Assembly (NCBI GenBank): GCA_030448085.1
Contig: JAUJNU010000013.1
Coordinates: 16,204 to 28,950, forward strand
Reading direction: 5' to 3'
DNA: 12,747 nucleotides
From: Actinomycetota bacterium
GTDB lineage: Bacteria > Actinomycetota > UBA4738 > CADDZG01 > WHSQ01
The notes under the pieces are model-generated. The model searched no databases, was not told where the DNA came from, and saw only the letters and a program-made list of their open reading frames with translations. Numbering within the stretch: the stretch's first letter is position 1; every line of letters starts with the position of its first letter. The position numbers and the translations under genes were made by a program. Positions 1 to 8,560 of this stretch are shown here, piece by piece.

Positions 1-135
1 AGCCGCTCGATCGCGGTGGTTGTCCTGCTCTGCGTGAACATGGACTCCGAGGTGTGGGCCGTCTCGCGAATGATCCATAGGTCGTACTGGTTGAAGAGGC
101 TCGACCTTTTGGGACGACGGGGTGACTCCAAATAG
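1..135 (+). CDS. Possible 3' end of an upstream gene (partial, unrecognised)
   Basis: Frame 1 is open from the window edge to a TAG at 133-135, giving about 44 residues. They contain a short hydrophobic stretch (IAVVVLLCV) followed by a basic, aromatic tail with HRSYWLKRLDLL. I do not recognise a family. The other two + frames close earlier (at 36 and about 80), which is the only support for this frame. It may simply be non-coding sequence upstream of pyrG. The piece is too short to judge codon use. Confidence 0.22.
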   Translation, partial: SRSIAVVVLLCVNMDSEVWAVSRMIHRSYWLKRLDLLGRRGDSK

Positions 136-178
136 GACCCCTTGCGTCCGGCGCGTGCTAGCGTGAGGAGACTCCCCA

Positions 179-220
179 AAAGAAGTGACGTTCCCCGGCC
201 GTTCGATGGGCCACTTCTTT
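179..220 (+). promoter_or_regulatory. Hairpin in the pyrG leader, possible attenuator
   Basis: AAAGAAGTG (179-187) is exactly complementary to CACTTCTTT (212-220), and an inner GGCC/GGCC pair (197-200 with 209-212) can form instead, followed by the T-rich CTTCTTT. An A-rich arm, a G+C hairpin and a T-rich arm resemble a terminator or attenuator. It lies about 65 bases before the pyrG start. Attenuation of pyrG is known in Firmicutes, but the initiation motif of that mechanism is not evident here, so a role is inferred only. I see no convincing -35/-10 pair in 136-285 and no other gene there. Confidence 0.3.
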
Positions 221-276
221 ACGGGATGTCACCAGCAAGGGGTTCCCTCGTACGGAGCCTGAAGGCGCTTAGATGA

Positions 277-1923
<1,647 letters not shown>

Positions 1924-1926
1924 GCG

Positions 1927-3042
1927 ATGAAGGTAGGCGTTCCCAAGGAGCTGAAGGACAACGAGTATCGCGTCGCCCTCACCCCCGCCGGGGTAAGGGA
2001 GCTCGTGGTCGACGGGCACGAGGTGGTCGTCGAGAGGAACGCAGGCCGGGGCTCGAGCATCTTCGACGAAGAGTTCGAACGCGCCGGGGCATCGATCCTT
2101 CCCGACGCGGATGCCGTGTTCGCGACCTCGGACATGGTGTTGAAGGTGAAGGAGCCGGTGCCCGAGGAGTTCCACAGGTTGCGGGAAGGCCTCGTGCTGT
2201 TCACCTACCTGCATCTGGCCGCGAGCGAGCCGGTTACACGTGCGCTCGTGGACTCCGGCACGACCGCGGTTGCCTACGAGACCGTCGAGCTGCCCGACCG
2301 CTCCCTGCCACTGCTCGCGCCGATGAGCGAGGTCGCCGGCCGCATGGCCCCTCAGGTTGGGGCGAATTTCCTCGAGCGAGAGCACGGGGGCCGCGGGGTT
2401 CTTCTAGGAGGGGTCTCGGGCGTCCGTCCGGGCCGAGTCGTGGTGATCGGCGCCGGCATGTCCGGGATGAACGCAGCCTGGATCGCGCAGGGCATGGAGG
2501 CCGAGGTCGTCGTGCTCGACAAGAACATCAACAAGCTCCGGGACATCGACAGGATCCATCAGGGAAAGATCCTCACGCTCGCTTCGAACCGTCTCTCTGT
2601 CGAAGAGACCGTTACCTCCGCCGACCTCGTCATTGGCGCCGTCCTCGTCCCCGGGGCCGTCGCTCCGAAGGTGGTGACGAAGGAGGTCGTCGAGCAGATG
2701 AAGCCGGGGGCCGTGATCGTTGACATCTCGATAGACCAAGGCGGGTGTTTCGAGACATCTCACATGACGACCCACTCCGACCCCACCTACACGGTCGGAG
2801 ATGTCGTTCATTACTGTGTCGGGAACATGCCCGGAGCGGTGCCTCATACCTCGACCTACGCGCTCACGAACGCAACGATGCCCTACGTCGTTCAATTGGC
2901 GAACTCGGGCTTCGAGACCGCCGTGCGGGAGGACCCGGCGCTGGCGCTCGGAGTCAACGTCTACGAGGGGCAGGTCGTGATCCAGCCCGTTGCTGAGGCC
3001 CACGGCCTGGAGTACGTGCCGCTCGGCCGGCTGCTGGCCTAA
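1927..3042 (+). CDS. ald: Alanine dehydrogenase
   Basis: NAD-dependent enzyme interconverting L-alanine and pyruvate plus ammonia. The 371 residues match the family length. The start MKVGVPKELKDNEYRVALTP is typical. K75 (in VLKVKEP) and H96 (in FTYLHLAA) sit at exactly the positions of the family's substrate-binding lysine and catalytic histidine. The Rossmann NAD-binding loop is VVIGAGMSGMNAA, near residues 174-186, and the late motifs SIDQGGCFETS and HTSTYALTNATMPYV are present. The ATG lies three bases after the pyrG stop with no clear Shine-Dalgarno, so translation is probably coupled. In Streptomyces-like actinobacteria, from memory, ald lies between xerD and a parA gene; here it precedes xerD, and the NUDIX gene often found next to pyrG is absent. 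Confidence 0.97.
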   Translation: MKVGVPKELKDNEYRVALTPAGVRELVVDGHEVVVERNAGRGSSIFDEEFERAGASILPDADAVFATSDMVLKVKEPVPEEFHRLREGLVLFTYLHLAASEPVTRALVDSGTTAVAYETVELPDRSLPLLAPMSEVAGRMAPQVGANFLEREHGGRGVLLGGVSGVRPGRVVVIGAGMSGMNAAWIAQGMEAEVVVLDKNINKLRDIDRIHQGKILTLASNRLSVEETVTSADLVIGAVLVPGAVAPKVVTKEVVEQMKPGAVIVDISIDQGGCFETSHMTTHSDPTYTVGDVVHYCVGNMPGAVPHTSTYALTNATMPYVVQLANSGFETAVREDPALALGVNVYEGQVVIQPVAEAHGLEYVPLGRLLA

Positions 3043-3049
3043 GACCGTC

Positions 3050-3991
3050 GTGGCCGAAGCAGCCCCGGCCGCTATCGACGGCTGGATCGATCAGTTCCTG
3101 GCCCAGGTTCAGTTCGAGCGCGGGCTTGCCCCCAACACGGTGGCCGCCTATCGGCGTGACCTCGCTTTGTGGCGACGGTACAGGGCGGCGCGGGGGGCCC
3201 TTCACGAGGAACCATCCCATGACGACCTCGTCGAATACCTCGAGCGGTTGCGGGGGGGAACGGAGCCCGCTACGAAACCCTTCGCGCCTTCCTCGGTCGC
3301 GCGGGCCCTCGTCTCCCTGCGGTCCTTCTATCGCTTCCTCGCACGCGAGGGGCTGGTCGAGCGGGACCCCACGGCAAGGGTGCTGGCACCGAAGCAGCCC
3401 CGGTCCCTTCCGAAAGCTATACCTCGAGCCGAGGTCGAGGCCCTCCTCGAGCTTCCCCGGGCGGACCTCCTGGGCCGTCGCGACAGAGCCGTGCTCGAGG
3501 TGCTGTACGGGGCGGGCCTGAGGATCTCGGAGTTGGTTGGGCTCGACCTCGACGACGTGGATCTCGATGAGGGGTCCATCCTCGTCCGGGCCGGCAAGGG
3601 GAGCAAGGCCCGCCGCGTCCCGATCGGGCGCTGGGCGGTGGGGGCGGTGGGGGACTACCTCACTGCCGCCCGCCCCGAATTGGCTCGCAGGGCCGCGAAC
3701 GCCGGGGGGGGCCTCATCCTCAACGCTCGCGGAGGCCGGCTCACCCGTCAGGGATGCTGGAAGCTCCTGAAAAGCTACGCGTCCGCGGCCGGCCTGGCGG
3801 AGAAGGTGTCGCCTCACACGCTGCGGCACTCGTTCGCGACCCACATGCTCGATGCCGGGGCAGACATCCGGGTGGTGCAAGAGCTCCTCGGGCATGCGAG
3901 CCTTGCCACTACCCAGGTCTATACCCTGGTGAGCGACACGCGCCTGCGGGAGGTGTACCTCGCCGCCCACCCGAGGGCCTCGGCTGGTTAG
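3050..3991 (+). CDS. xerD: Site-specific tyrosine recombinase, XerD type
   Basis: Recombinase of the XerC/XerD pair that resolves chromosome dimers at dif. I choose the GTG at 3050, seven bases after the ald stop, giving 313 residues; the longer reading from TTG 2990 would overlap ald by 53 bases. An N-terminal SAM-like core-binding domain (about 10-105) precedes the catalytic domain. All six catalytic residues are visible with spacing matching E. coli XerD: R158 (GLRISEL), K183 (GKGSKARRVP), H256 and R259 (HTLRHSFATH), H282 (LLGHAS) and Y291 (TQVYTLVS). The residue two after the tyrosine is L where XerD usually has H (YTHVS). The ending RLREVYLAAHPRA favours XerD over XerC. No dif-like site was seen in the window. 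Confidence 0.95.
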   Translation: MAEAAPAAIDGWIDQFLAQVQFERGLAPNTVAAYRRDLALWRRYRAARGALHEEPSHDDLVEYLERLRGGTEPATKPFAPSSVARALVSLRSFYRFLAREGLVERDPTARVLAPKQPRSLPKAIPRAEVEALLELPRADLLGRRDRAVLEVLYGAGLRISELVGLDLDDVDLDEGSILVRAGKGSKARRVPIGRWAVGAVGDYLTAARPELARRAANAGGGLILNARGGRLTRQGCWKLLKSYASAAGLAEKVSPHTLRHSFATHMLDAGADIRVVQELLGHASLATTQVYTLVSDTRLREVYLAAHPRASAG

Positions 3992-4010
3992 GCGAGTTGG
4001 GGGGATCGAA

Positions 4011-4331
4011 GTGAGCGACACCAGGTACGCCCCGATGGAGGAGCGGCTCCGAGAGGAAGCCAGGTCGATCGAGGCGCAGCTGAAGGCCGGCGAGGGCGAC
4101 ATGGACGAGGGGTTCGCCGACACCGCCCAGGCGACCGCCGGACGCTCCGAGATGATGGCGCTCGAGGAGCAGCTAACCACCACCCGATCCGAGGTGGAGG
4201 CGGCGCTCGACAGGTTGGAAGACGGGACCTACGGCCGCTGCGAGGCCTGCCGGGCGGACATCCCGATCGAAAGGTTGGAGGCCGTCCCTACCGCGTCGCT
4301 CTGCGTCACCTGCAAGCAGGAGAGAGGCTGA
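4011..4331 (+). CDS. DksA/TraR-type C4 zinc-finger protein
   Basis: Small protein (106 residues) of the DksA/TraR family, whose members insert a coiled coil into the RNA polymerase secondary channel or act as less defined zinc-finger proteins. Residues 8-70 are charged and helical, consistent with a coiled coil. The zinc site is C77, C80, C98 and C101, and the surrounding GTYGRCEACRADIPIERLEA is the family signature. The acidic tip motif DxxDxA of E. coli DksA is not intact: the corresponding stretch is DTAQAT (37-42), so the ppGpp-linked action of DksA cannot be assumed. GTG start with GGGGGA a few bases upstream. It lies between xerD and deoB, and its stop is close to or overlaps the deoB start, suggesting an operon. 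Confidence 0.85.
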   Translation: MSDTRYAPMEERLREEARSIEAQLKAGEGDMDEGFADTAQATAGRSEMMALEEQLTTTRSEVEAALDRLEDGTYGRCEACRADIPIERLEAVPTASLCVTCKQERG

Positions 4332-4360
4332 TCGCCGGCAACGCCCGCGCTGTTGCCCTC

Positions 4361-5512
4361 GTGGTCCTCGACTCCGTGGGGATAGGGGCGGCGGCGGATG
4401 CAGCGTTCTTCGGCGACGAGGAGAGCGCAACGCTGCCGCACCTGGCCGAGGCCGTCGGCGGAGTCAGCCTGCCGAACCTGGGGGCCCTGGGTTTGGGCCG
4501 CACGGCCTCGGTGCGAGGGGTTTGCCCGGAGGGGGCGCCGACCGGGTCCTTCGGGGTGATGGAGCCGCGCTCCGCGGGCAAGGACACGACCAGCGGGCAC
4601 TGGGAGATCGCCGGCATCATCCTCGAGAGCCCTTTCCCCACCTACCCGAACGGCTTTCCCCCTGAGGTCATCAGCGAGTTCGAACGCATGGTCGGGACGG
4701 AGGTGCTGGGGAACGTCCCCGCCTCGGGAACGGAGATCATCGCCCGTCTCGGCGACGAGCACCTCAGCACCCGGAAGCCGATCGTCTATACGTCGGCGGA
4801 CAGCGTCTTCCAGATCGCGACCCATATCGATGTCGTCCCGCTCGAGACCCTCTACGAGATGTGCCGCATGGCGCGTGTGCTGCTCCGGGGAGCCCATGAG
4901 GTCGGCCGAGTGATCGCCCGCCCGTTCTCGGGGGCTTCGGGGACCTACGCCAGGATCCCCGGCCGCCACGACTTCTCGGTGGAGCCCCGGGGGGAGACGC
5001 TGCTCGACTCGGTGGCTGGGGCAGGGTTGCAGTCGGTCGGTGTCGGGAAGATCTCCGACATCTTCGCGGGCCGGGGCGTCACCTCGTCCCACTCCACCAG
5101 GTCGAACGACGAGGGTGTGGATGGGATCATCCGGTCGCTCAGGTCGATCGACAGGGGGCTCGTCTTCGCGAACCTCGTCGACTTCGATGAGAAGTTCGGG
5201 CACAGGAACGACCCGGCCGGATATGGGCGGGCACTCGAGTCCTTCGATGCCCGGCTCCCCGAGATCCAAGCGGCCCTCGGCCCGGAGGATGTCCTCGTGG
5301 TGACGGCGGACCACGGCAACGATCCCACTACGCCGACGACGGACCATTCGAGGGAACGGGTGCCATTGCTCGTCCAAGGAGCGGCCTTGGAGCGAGGTCG
5401 CGACCTCGGCACGAGGTCGACGTTCGCGGACTGCGGCGCCACCATCAGCGACCTGCTCGGGGTCCCGTATGGCGGAGCGGGGTCCTCCTTCGCCTCTCTC
5501 CTCAAGCCCTAG
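4361..5512 (+). CDS. deoB: Phosphopentomutase (start uncertain)
   Basis: Manganese-dependent alkaline-phosphatase-superfamily enzyme interconverting (deoxy)ribose 1-phosphate and 5-phosphate in nucleoside salvage. Motifs in order: VLDSVGIGA with the first metal aspartate; KDTTSGHWEIAG around residues 74-85, including the active-site threonine region; SADSVFQIATH; DFDEKFGHRND and TADHGND with metal ligands; and TDHSRE with the last histidine. The coordinates use the first standard start (GTG 4361, 383 residues), but this removes part of the first beta strand and has no Shine-Dalgarno. The reading frame stays open upstream, coding ARAVALVVLDSVGIG, and GGAGAG (4319-4324) lies just before CTG 4328 and ATC 4331. 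The real start is probably one of these, giving about 393 residues. xerD-deoB adjacency recalls Bacillus. Confidence 0.93.
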   Translation: MVLDSVGIGAAADAAFFGDEESATLPHLAEAVGGVSLPNLGALGLGRTASVRGVCPEGAPTGSFGVMEPRSAGKDTTSGHWEIAGIILESPFPTYPNGFPPEVISEFERMVGTEVLGNVPASGTEIIARLGDEHLSTRKPIVYTSADSVFQIATHIDVVPLETLYEMCRMARVLLRGAHEVGRVIARPFSGASGTYARIPGRHDFSVEPRGETLLDSVAGAGLQSVGVGKISDIFAGRGVTSSHSTRSNDEGVDGIIRSLRSIDRGLVFANLVDFDEKFGHRNDPAGYGRALESFDARLPEIQAALGPEDVLVVTADHGNDPTTPTTDHSRERVPLLVQGAALERGRDLGTRSTFADCGATISDLLGVPYGGAGSSFASLLKP

Positions 5513-5515
5513 CCC

Positions 5516-5544
5516 TTGCAAAGACGCAGGTGAGGGCATAACCT
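5516..5544 (+). promoter_or_regulatory. Probable promoter of the parA operon
   Basis: TTGCAA (5516-5521) and TAACCT (5539-5544) are separated by 17 bases, a good match to a housekeeping sigma-70-type promoter (TTGACA, TAnnnT). Transcription would start near 5551. That puts the octamer array at 5561-5584 inside the first 35 transcribed bases, where a bound protein could block transcription or translation. A small CCCC/GGGG inverted repeat with a 4-base loop (5551-5562) lies at the expected transcript start. Confidence 0.5.
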
Positions 5545-5560
5545 CCACAACCCCACAAGG

Positions 5561-5584
5561 GGACTTGTCTACATGTAGCTAAGG
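5561..5584 (+). repeat. Octamer array R1, before parA
   Basis: Three head-to-tail 8-base units, GGACTTGT, CTACATGT and AGCTAAGG; the first matches the consensus CGACTTGT at seven of eight positions, and the second contains the palindrome CTACATGTAG (5569-5578). The reverse complement of 5564-5578 matches array R5 at 13 of 15 positions. The array runs straight into the parA Shine-Dalgarno. Confidence 0.5.
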
Positions 5585-5592
5585 AGGTGCTG

Positions 5593-6388
5593 ATGGGGGA
5601 CGCTCGCATCATCGCTCTGGCGAACCAGAAGGGCGGGGTGGGCAAGACCACCACCACCATCAGCCTCGGCGCGGCGCTTGCCGAGACGGGGAGCAGGGTT
5701 CTCTTGGTCGACTTCGACCCACAGGGCGGCTGCGCCCTTGGGCTCGGCATCGAGCCGGGGGCCCTCGACCTCTCCGTCTATAACGCCCTCCTCGATCGCT
5801 CCCGTGACACGAACGAGGTGATCCAGAAGACCTCGGTTCCGAACCTCGACCTGCTCCCTTCGAACATCGACCTGGCGGCGGCCGAGCTGCTCCTCGTCCA
5901 AGAGGTCGCCCGAGAGCAGGCTCTCATGCGTGTGTTGACCCCACTAAGGGTCAAGTATGACTTCATCCTTATAGATTGCCCGCCTTCGCTCGGGCTTCTG
6001 ACAATCAATGCCCTCACCGCCGCCGACGGGGTGATCGTGCCCCTCGAGTGCGAGTACTACGCGCTGCGGGGGATGGGTCTCCTCATGGACTCGATCGAGC
6101 GGATCTCGGGAACGCCTCAACCCTCGACTTCAGGTCGACGGTATCGTCTCCACGATGCTCGACACGAGGACGTTGCACTCGAAGGAGGTTCTCGCCCGGG
6201 TGAGGGAAGCGTTCGGGGCCACCGTCTTCAACACCACGGTTCGCAAGACCATCCGCTTCGCCGAAGCACCGGTGGCGGGGGAGCCGATCCTCACCTACGC
6301 CCCTACGTCGTGGGGAGCCACCGCCTACCGGGAACTCGCCAAGGAGGTGATCGAACGTGTCACGCCGCGCCAGCCTGCCGGGAGCTGA
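5593..6388 (+). CDS. parA: ParA/Soj-family partition ATPase (one frameshift)
   Basis: Walker-type ATPase of the ParA/MinD superfamily that positions DNA or protein cargo on the nucleoid. ATG 5593 follows AAGGAGG (5581-5587) by five bases; an in-frame GTG at 5587 overlaps that Shine-Dalgarno and is unlikely. Deviant Walker A is KGGVGKTT (13-20), followed by LLVDFDPQGG and Walker B FILIDCPPSLG (about 124-134). There is no N-terminal helix-turn-helix, so it is Soj-sized (about 264 residues). The frame breaks near 6108-6110: removing one G from GGG restores ERISERLNP and leads into LQVDGIVSTMLDTRTLHSKEVL in frame 2, ending at TGA 6386-6388. The small gene at 6357 overlaps its end. No ParB gene follows. 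From memory this is the second, orphan-type ParA that actinobacteria carry near scpAB, not the oriC-linked parAB. Confidence 0.88.
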
Positions 6389-6704
6389 AGAGCTCTTCAG
6401 GCGCACATCGGAGCCGGCTCAGAGGGCCCCCAAGCCTGAGCCACAAGAAGACAAGTCGACAAAACTACAGGTTGCTCCCGTGGAGTCGGCTCCTGCCAAG
6501 GGCCCCCGTCACGAGGAGAAGATCACGATCTACTGCACCAGGGAGGACCTCATGTCTCTTGAGAGGGCCCGCCTGGAGTTGAGAGCCACACACGGTGTGG
6601 CGACGGACCGGGGCCGGATCGTCCGAGCCGCGCTCGGGTACGTTCTCGAGGACTTCGAGGCCAGGGGAGAGGACTCCGTTCTCCTGCGCCGACTTAGCGA
6701 CTAG
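6357..6704 (+). CDS. Small ribbon-helix-helix-like protein, probable ParA partner
   Basis: The product has 115 residues; no named family is assigned with certainty. GTG 6357 has an ideal Shine-Dalgarno AAGGAGG (6341-6347) nine bases upstream and overlaps the end of parA by 32 bases, so the two are co-translated. Residues 1-53 are basic, proline-rich and probably disordered, opening MSRRASLPGAEELFRR. Residues 54-103 suggest a beta strand (KITIYC, 55-60), helix A (about 62-78) and helix B (about 84-101, starting DRGRIVRAALG), the order expected of a ribbon-helix-helix DNA-binding fold. I recall similar small proteins after this ParA in other actinobacteria, but could not check. Short basic N-termini that stimulate ParA ATPase occur in ParB, omega and ParG partners, so a ParA-activating DNA-binding protein is the leading inference. 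It contains octamer array R2 and ends in R3. Confidence 0.7.
   Translation: MSRRASLPGAEELFRRTSEPAQRAPKPEPQEDKSTKLQVAPVESAPAKGPRHEEKITIYCTREDLMSLERARLELRATHGVATDRGRIVRAALGYVLEDFEARGEDSVLLRRLSD
6443..6474 (+). repeat. Octamer array R2, inside the small gene
   Basis: Four consecutive 8-base units each begin ACA: ACAAGAAG, ACAAGTCG, ACAAAACT and ACAGGTTG. The second is the exact consensus in reverse orientation. It lies in the linker-coding part of the small gene, where the units impose the codons ACA, AAA and CTA (T35, K36, L37), unusual for this G+C-rich sequence. Confidence 0.5.
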
Positions 6705-6737
6705 TCGACTTCTTGATCTGGAGACTTAGTCACTCGT
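6690..6737 (+). repeat. Octamer array R3, between convergent genes
   Basis: This is the longest array, six successive 8-base steps: CGACTTAG, CGACTAGT, CGACTTCT, TGATCTGG, AGACTTAG and TCACTCGT. Four carry GACT at the same phase and the others are degenerate. The first units overlap the last codons and stop of the small gene (6357-6704), and the rest fill most of the 46-base gap to the convergent M50 gene. CGACTAGTCG (6698-6707) is also a perfect palindrome. I see no terminator hairpin in the gap. Confidence 0.55.
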
Positions 6738-6750
6738 AGCCGGGCCGCGG

Positions 6751-7392
6751 TCACAGCCCCGCCAGGGTTGCCAAGAGGCTCCCGACCGCGTCCGCGAGGG
6801 GATAGAGGACCCGGCCCAGTACCCCCAGCAGCACGAGGCCGATCAGGATGATGAACCCGTACTTGTCGAGGAAGAAGATCACCTTCTGCTTGTCGTGCGG
6901 CAGGAAGATCGTGAGCAGCCGGGAACCGTCGAGCGGGGGTAGAGGGATCAGGTTGAAGACCGCCAGGACCACATTTATGGAGAAGAAGGTGGTCAGGAAC
7001 CGGAAGATCATGTCGGTGGCGGGCCCGAGGTCGACCCTGAACATCAGATTGATGAGGAGCGCGGCGGCGTAGGCGAGCAGCAGGTTCATCATCGGGCCCA
7101 TGATCGCGACGATGGCGGCCCCGAAACGTTTCGACGCCAGCGCCTGGGGTCTGAACTCCACGGGCTTGGCCCAGCCGAAGCCCGCGATGAAGATGAGGAT
7201 CGTCCCCATCGGATCGAGGTGGCTGATCGGGTTGGGGGTCAGGCGCCCCATCGCTCGAGGCAGACGGTCCCCCTGAAGGTCGGCGGCCAGGGCGTGGGCG
7301 TACTCGTGCAGGCCCAGCGCCCCCACGAGGGCGGCCGCGAGCAGCACGAAAGCGAGGGGATCGTCCAGCAGGAGTTCGAGTGGGGTTGTCAC
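6751..7392 (-). CDS. Site-2 protease family (M50) membrane metalloprotease
   Basis: Short membrane-embedded zinc metalloprotease (213 residues) of the M50 family, whose members cut substrates within or near the membrane. The zinc motif HEYAH is at 29-33 in a hydrophobic segment (about 13-35), and the second active-site motif NLIPLPPLDGSR (147-158) supplies the third ligand, D155. Further hydrophobic segments lie at about 62-74, 92-118, 130-150 and 170-190. No PDZ domain is present, so it resembles the small YwhC-like subgroup and not RseP; the substrate cannot be told. It starts with GTG (complement of 7390-7392) and is the only minus-strand gene, divergent from trpS and convergent with the small gene after parA. 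Confidence 0.9.
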   Translation of the reverse strand: MTTPLELLLDDPLAFVLLAAALVGALGLHEYAHALAADLQGDRLPRAMGRLTPNPISHLDPMGTILIFIAGFGWAKPVEFRPQALASKRFGAAIVAIMGPMMNLLLAYAAALLINLMFRVDLGPATDMIFRFLTTFFSINVVLAVFNLIPLPPLDGSRLLTIFLPHDKQKVIFFLDKYGFIILIGLVLLGVLGRVLYPLADAVGSLLATLAGL

Positions 7393-7400
7393 AGGCGGGT

Positions 7401-7406
7401 ATTGTA
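7401..7406 (-). promoter_or_regulatory. -10 element of a probable leaderless promoter for the M50 gene
   Basis: On the minus strand TACAAT ends eight bases before the GTG start of the M50 gene. A -10 element at this distance puts the transcript start at or within a few bases of the start codon, the leaderless arrangement common in actinobacteria. No ribosome-binding site is present, consistent with this. The -35 region is poor. Confidence 0.5.
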
Positions 7407-7455
7407 GTCAGCCGTCTGAGGAGCCCGGCGGCAATCCACCCTAAAGCGAAGGTTG

Positions 7456-8454
7456 ATGGTTAGTCCAAGACGCGTGTTCAGCGGCATCCAGCCCACGGGC
7501 GACATACATCTCGGTAACTACCTCGGCGCCGTCCGCAACTGGGTGCGCCTGCAGGACGAGACAACGTCCTTCCTCTGCATAGTCGACCTCCATGCCATGA
7601 CCCTCCCCTGGGACCCCAAGGTGCTGCGGAGGAAGAGCATCGAGACCGGGGCGCTGCTGATGGCTTGCGGGGTGGACCCGGCGAAGGCCGTGCTGTTCAT
7701 CCAATCCGCGGTCCCCGCCCACTCCGAGCTGGCCTGGGTCTTCAACTGCGTGGCACGTATGGGCGAGCTGAGGCGGATGGTGCAGTTCAAGGAGAAGTCC
7801 AAGGGGGAGACCGAGTCGGTGGGGGTGGGGCTGTTCACCTACCCGGTCCTCCAGGCGGCCGACGTCCTCCTCTACAGGGCGCATGGGGTCCCCGTCGGCG
7901 AGGACCAGCGCCAGCACATCGAGCTGATGAGGGACATCGCCACCAGGTTCAACGGCTCCTTCGGCAAGACCTTCGTCGTGCCCGAAGCCTGGGTGCCCCC
8001 AGCCGGGGCTCGCATCATGGCCCTCGACGACCCCCTCCAGAAGATGAGCAAGTCGGCTCCGCGGCCCCAATCGAAGATCCTTCTCGTCGACCCCCCCGAG
8101 GTGATCCGGAAGAAGGTCCGCTCTGCGGTGACCGATTCCGGCTCCGAAGTGAAAGCGGCAGAGGACAAGCCCGCGATCACGAACCTCCTCACGATCCTGT
8201 CCGTCGTCTCCGGTACCAGCCTCGCCGACCTGGAGGCGAGGTTCGAAGGGGGTGGCTACGGCGGCTTCAAACAGGAGGTCGCCGACGCCCTGGTCGAATG
8301 GCTGGAGCCGATCAGGCGTGGGTACGAGGCCCGCCTGGAAGACCTTGCCGAGACCGGGCGTCAGTTGGCCTCTGGGGCCGAGAGGGCGGCGGAGGTGGCG
8401 GCGAAGACGATGCACGACGTGTACGGGGCCGTGGGTCTTAGCGCCCGTTCCTGA
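7456..8454 (+). CDS. trpS: Tryptophanyl-tRNA synthetase
   Basis: Class I aminoacyl-tRNA synthetase that charges tRNA(Trp) with tryptophan in the cytoplasm. The 332-residue product is full length and starts RRVFSGIQPTGDIHLGNYLG, holding the HIGH-equivalent HLGN (18-21). GEDQRQHIEL is the conserved substrate-binding segment, and KMSKS (196-200) is the second class I signature, in LQKMSKSAP. I prefer ATG 7456, three bases after GAAGG (7448-7452), over the adjacent in-frame TTG 7453. It is transcribed away from the M50 gene, from a 63-base shared upstream region. Nothing in the leader resembles a T-box or a trp attenuator. The reading frame is intact. Confidence 0.97.
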   Translation: MVSPRRVFSGIQPTGDIHLGNYLGAVRNWVRLQDETTSFLCIVDLHAMTLPWDPKVLRRKSIETGALLMACGVDPAKAVLFIQSAVPAHSELAWVFNCVARMGELRRMVQFKEKSKGETESVGVGLFTYPVLQAADVLLYRAHGVPVGEDQRQHIELMRDIATRFNGSFGKTFVVPEAWVPPAGARIMALDDPLQKMSKSAPRPQSKILLVDPPEVIRKKVRSAVTDSGSEVKAAEDKPAITNLLTILSVVSGTSLADLEARFEGGGYGGFKQEVADALVEWLEPIRRGYEARLEDLAETGRQLASGAERAAEVAAKTMHDVYGAVGLSARS

Positions 8455-8539
8455 AGGGGGCCCGCGATGAGCGGGGCACAGGGCCTCTCCTCGGGGTATT
8501 TCCCAGGGGTAGAGCGGGGCGCGGGCTAAGCTGATGCCG

Positions 8540-8553
8540 GCGGCGGCCGCCGC
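8540..8553. other. G+C palindrome in the trpS-scpA gap
   Basis: GCGGCGGCCGCCGC is a perfect 14-base palindrome inside a GGC-rich stretch. It lies in the 131-base gap between trpS and scpA, just before octamer array R4. It could form a short hairpin, but no T-run follows, so it is not a typical terminator. The rest of the gap shows no gene. Confidence 0.3.
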
Positions 8554-8560
8554 GCGGTAT

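Noticed and set aside
5587..6582. parA read as a 331-residue protein in one frame
   Set aside because: After about 6108 this frame becomes low-complexity, arginine- and serine-rich sequence, while the conserved ParA C-terminus continues in the next frame to 6388. The long tail is an artefact of the extra G.
8540..8553. G+C palindrome as the trpS terminator
   Set aside because: No T-run follows and the centre leaves no proper loop. Kept only as a described palindrome.
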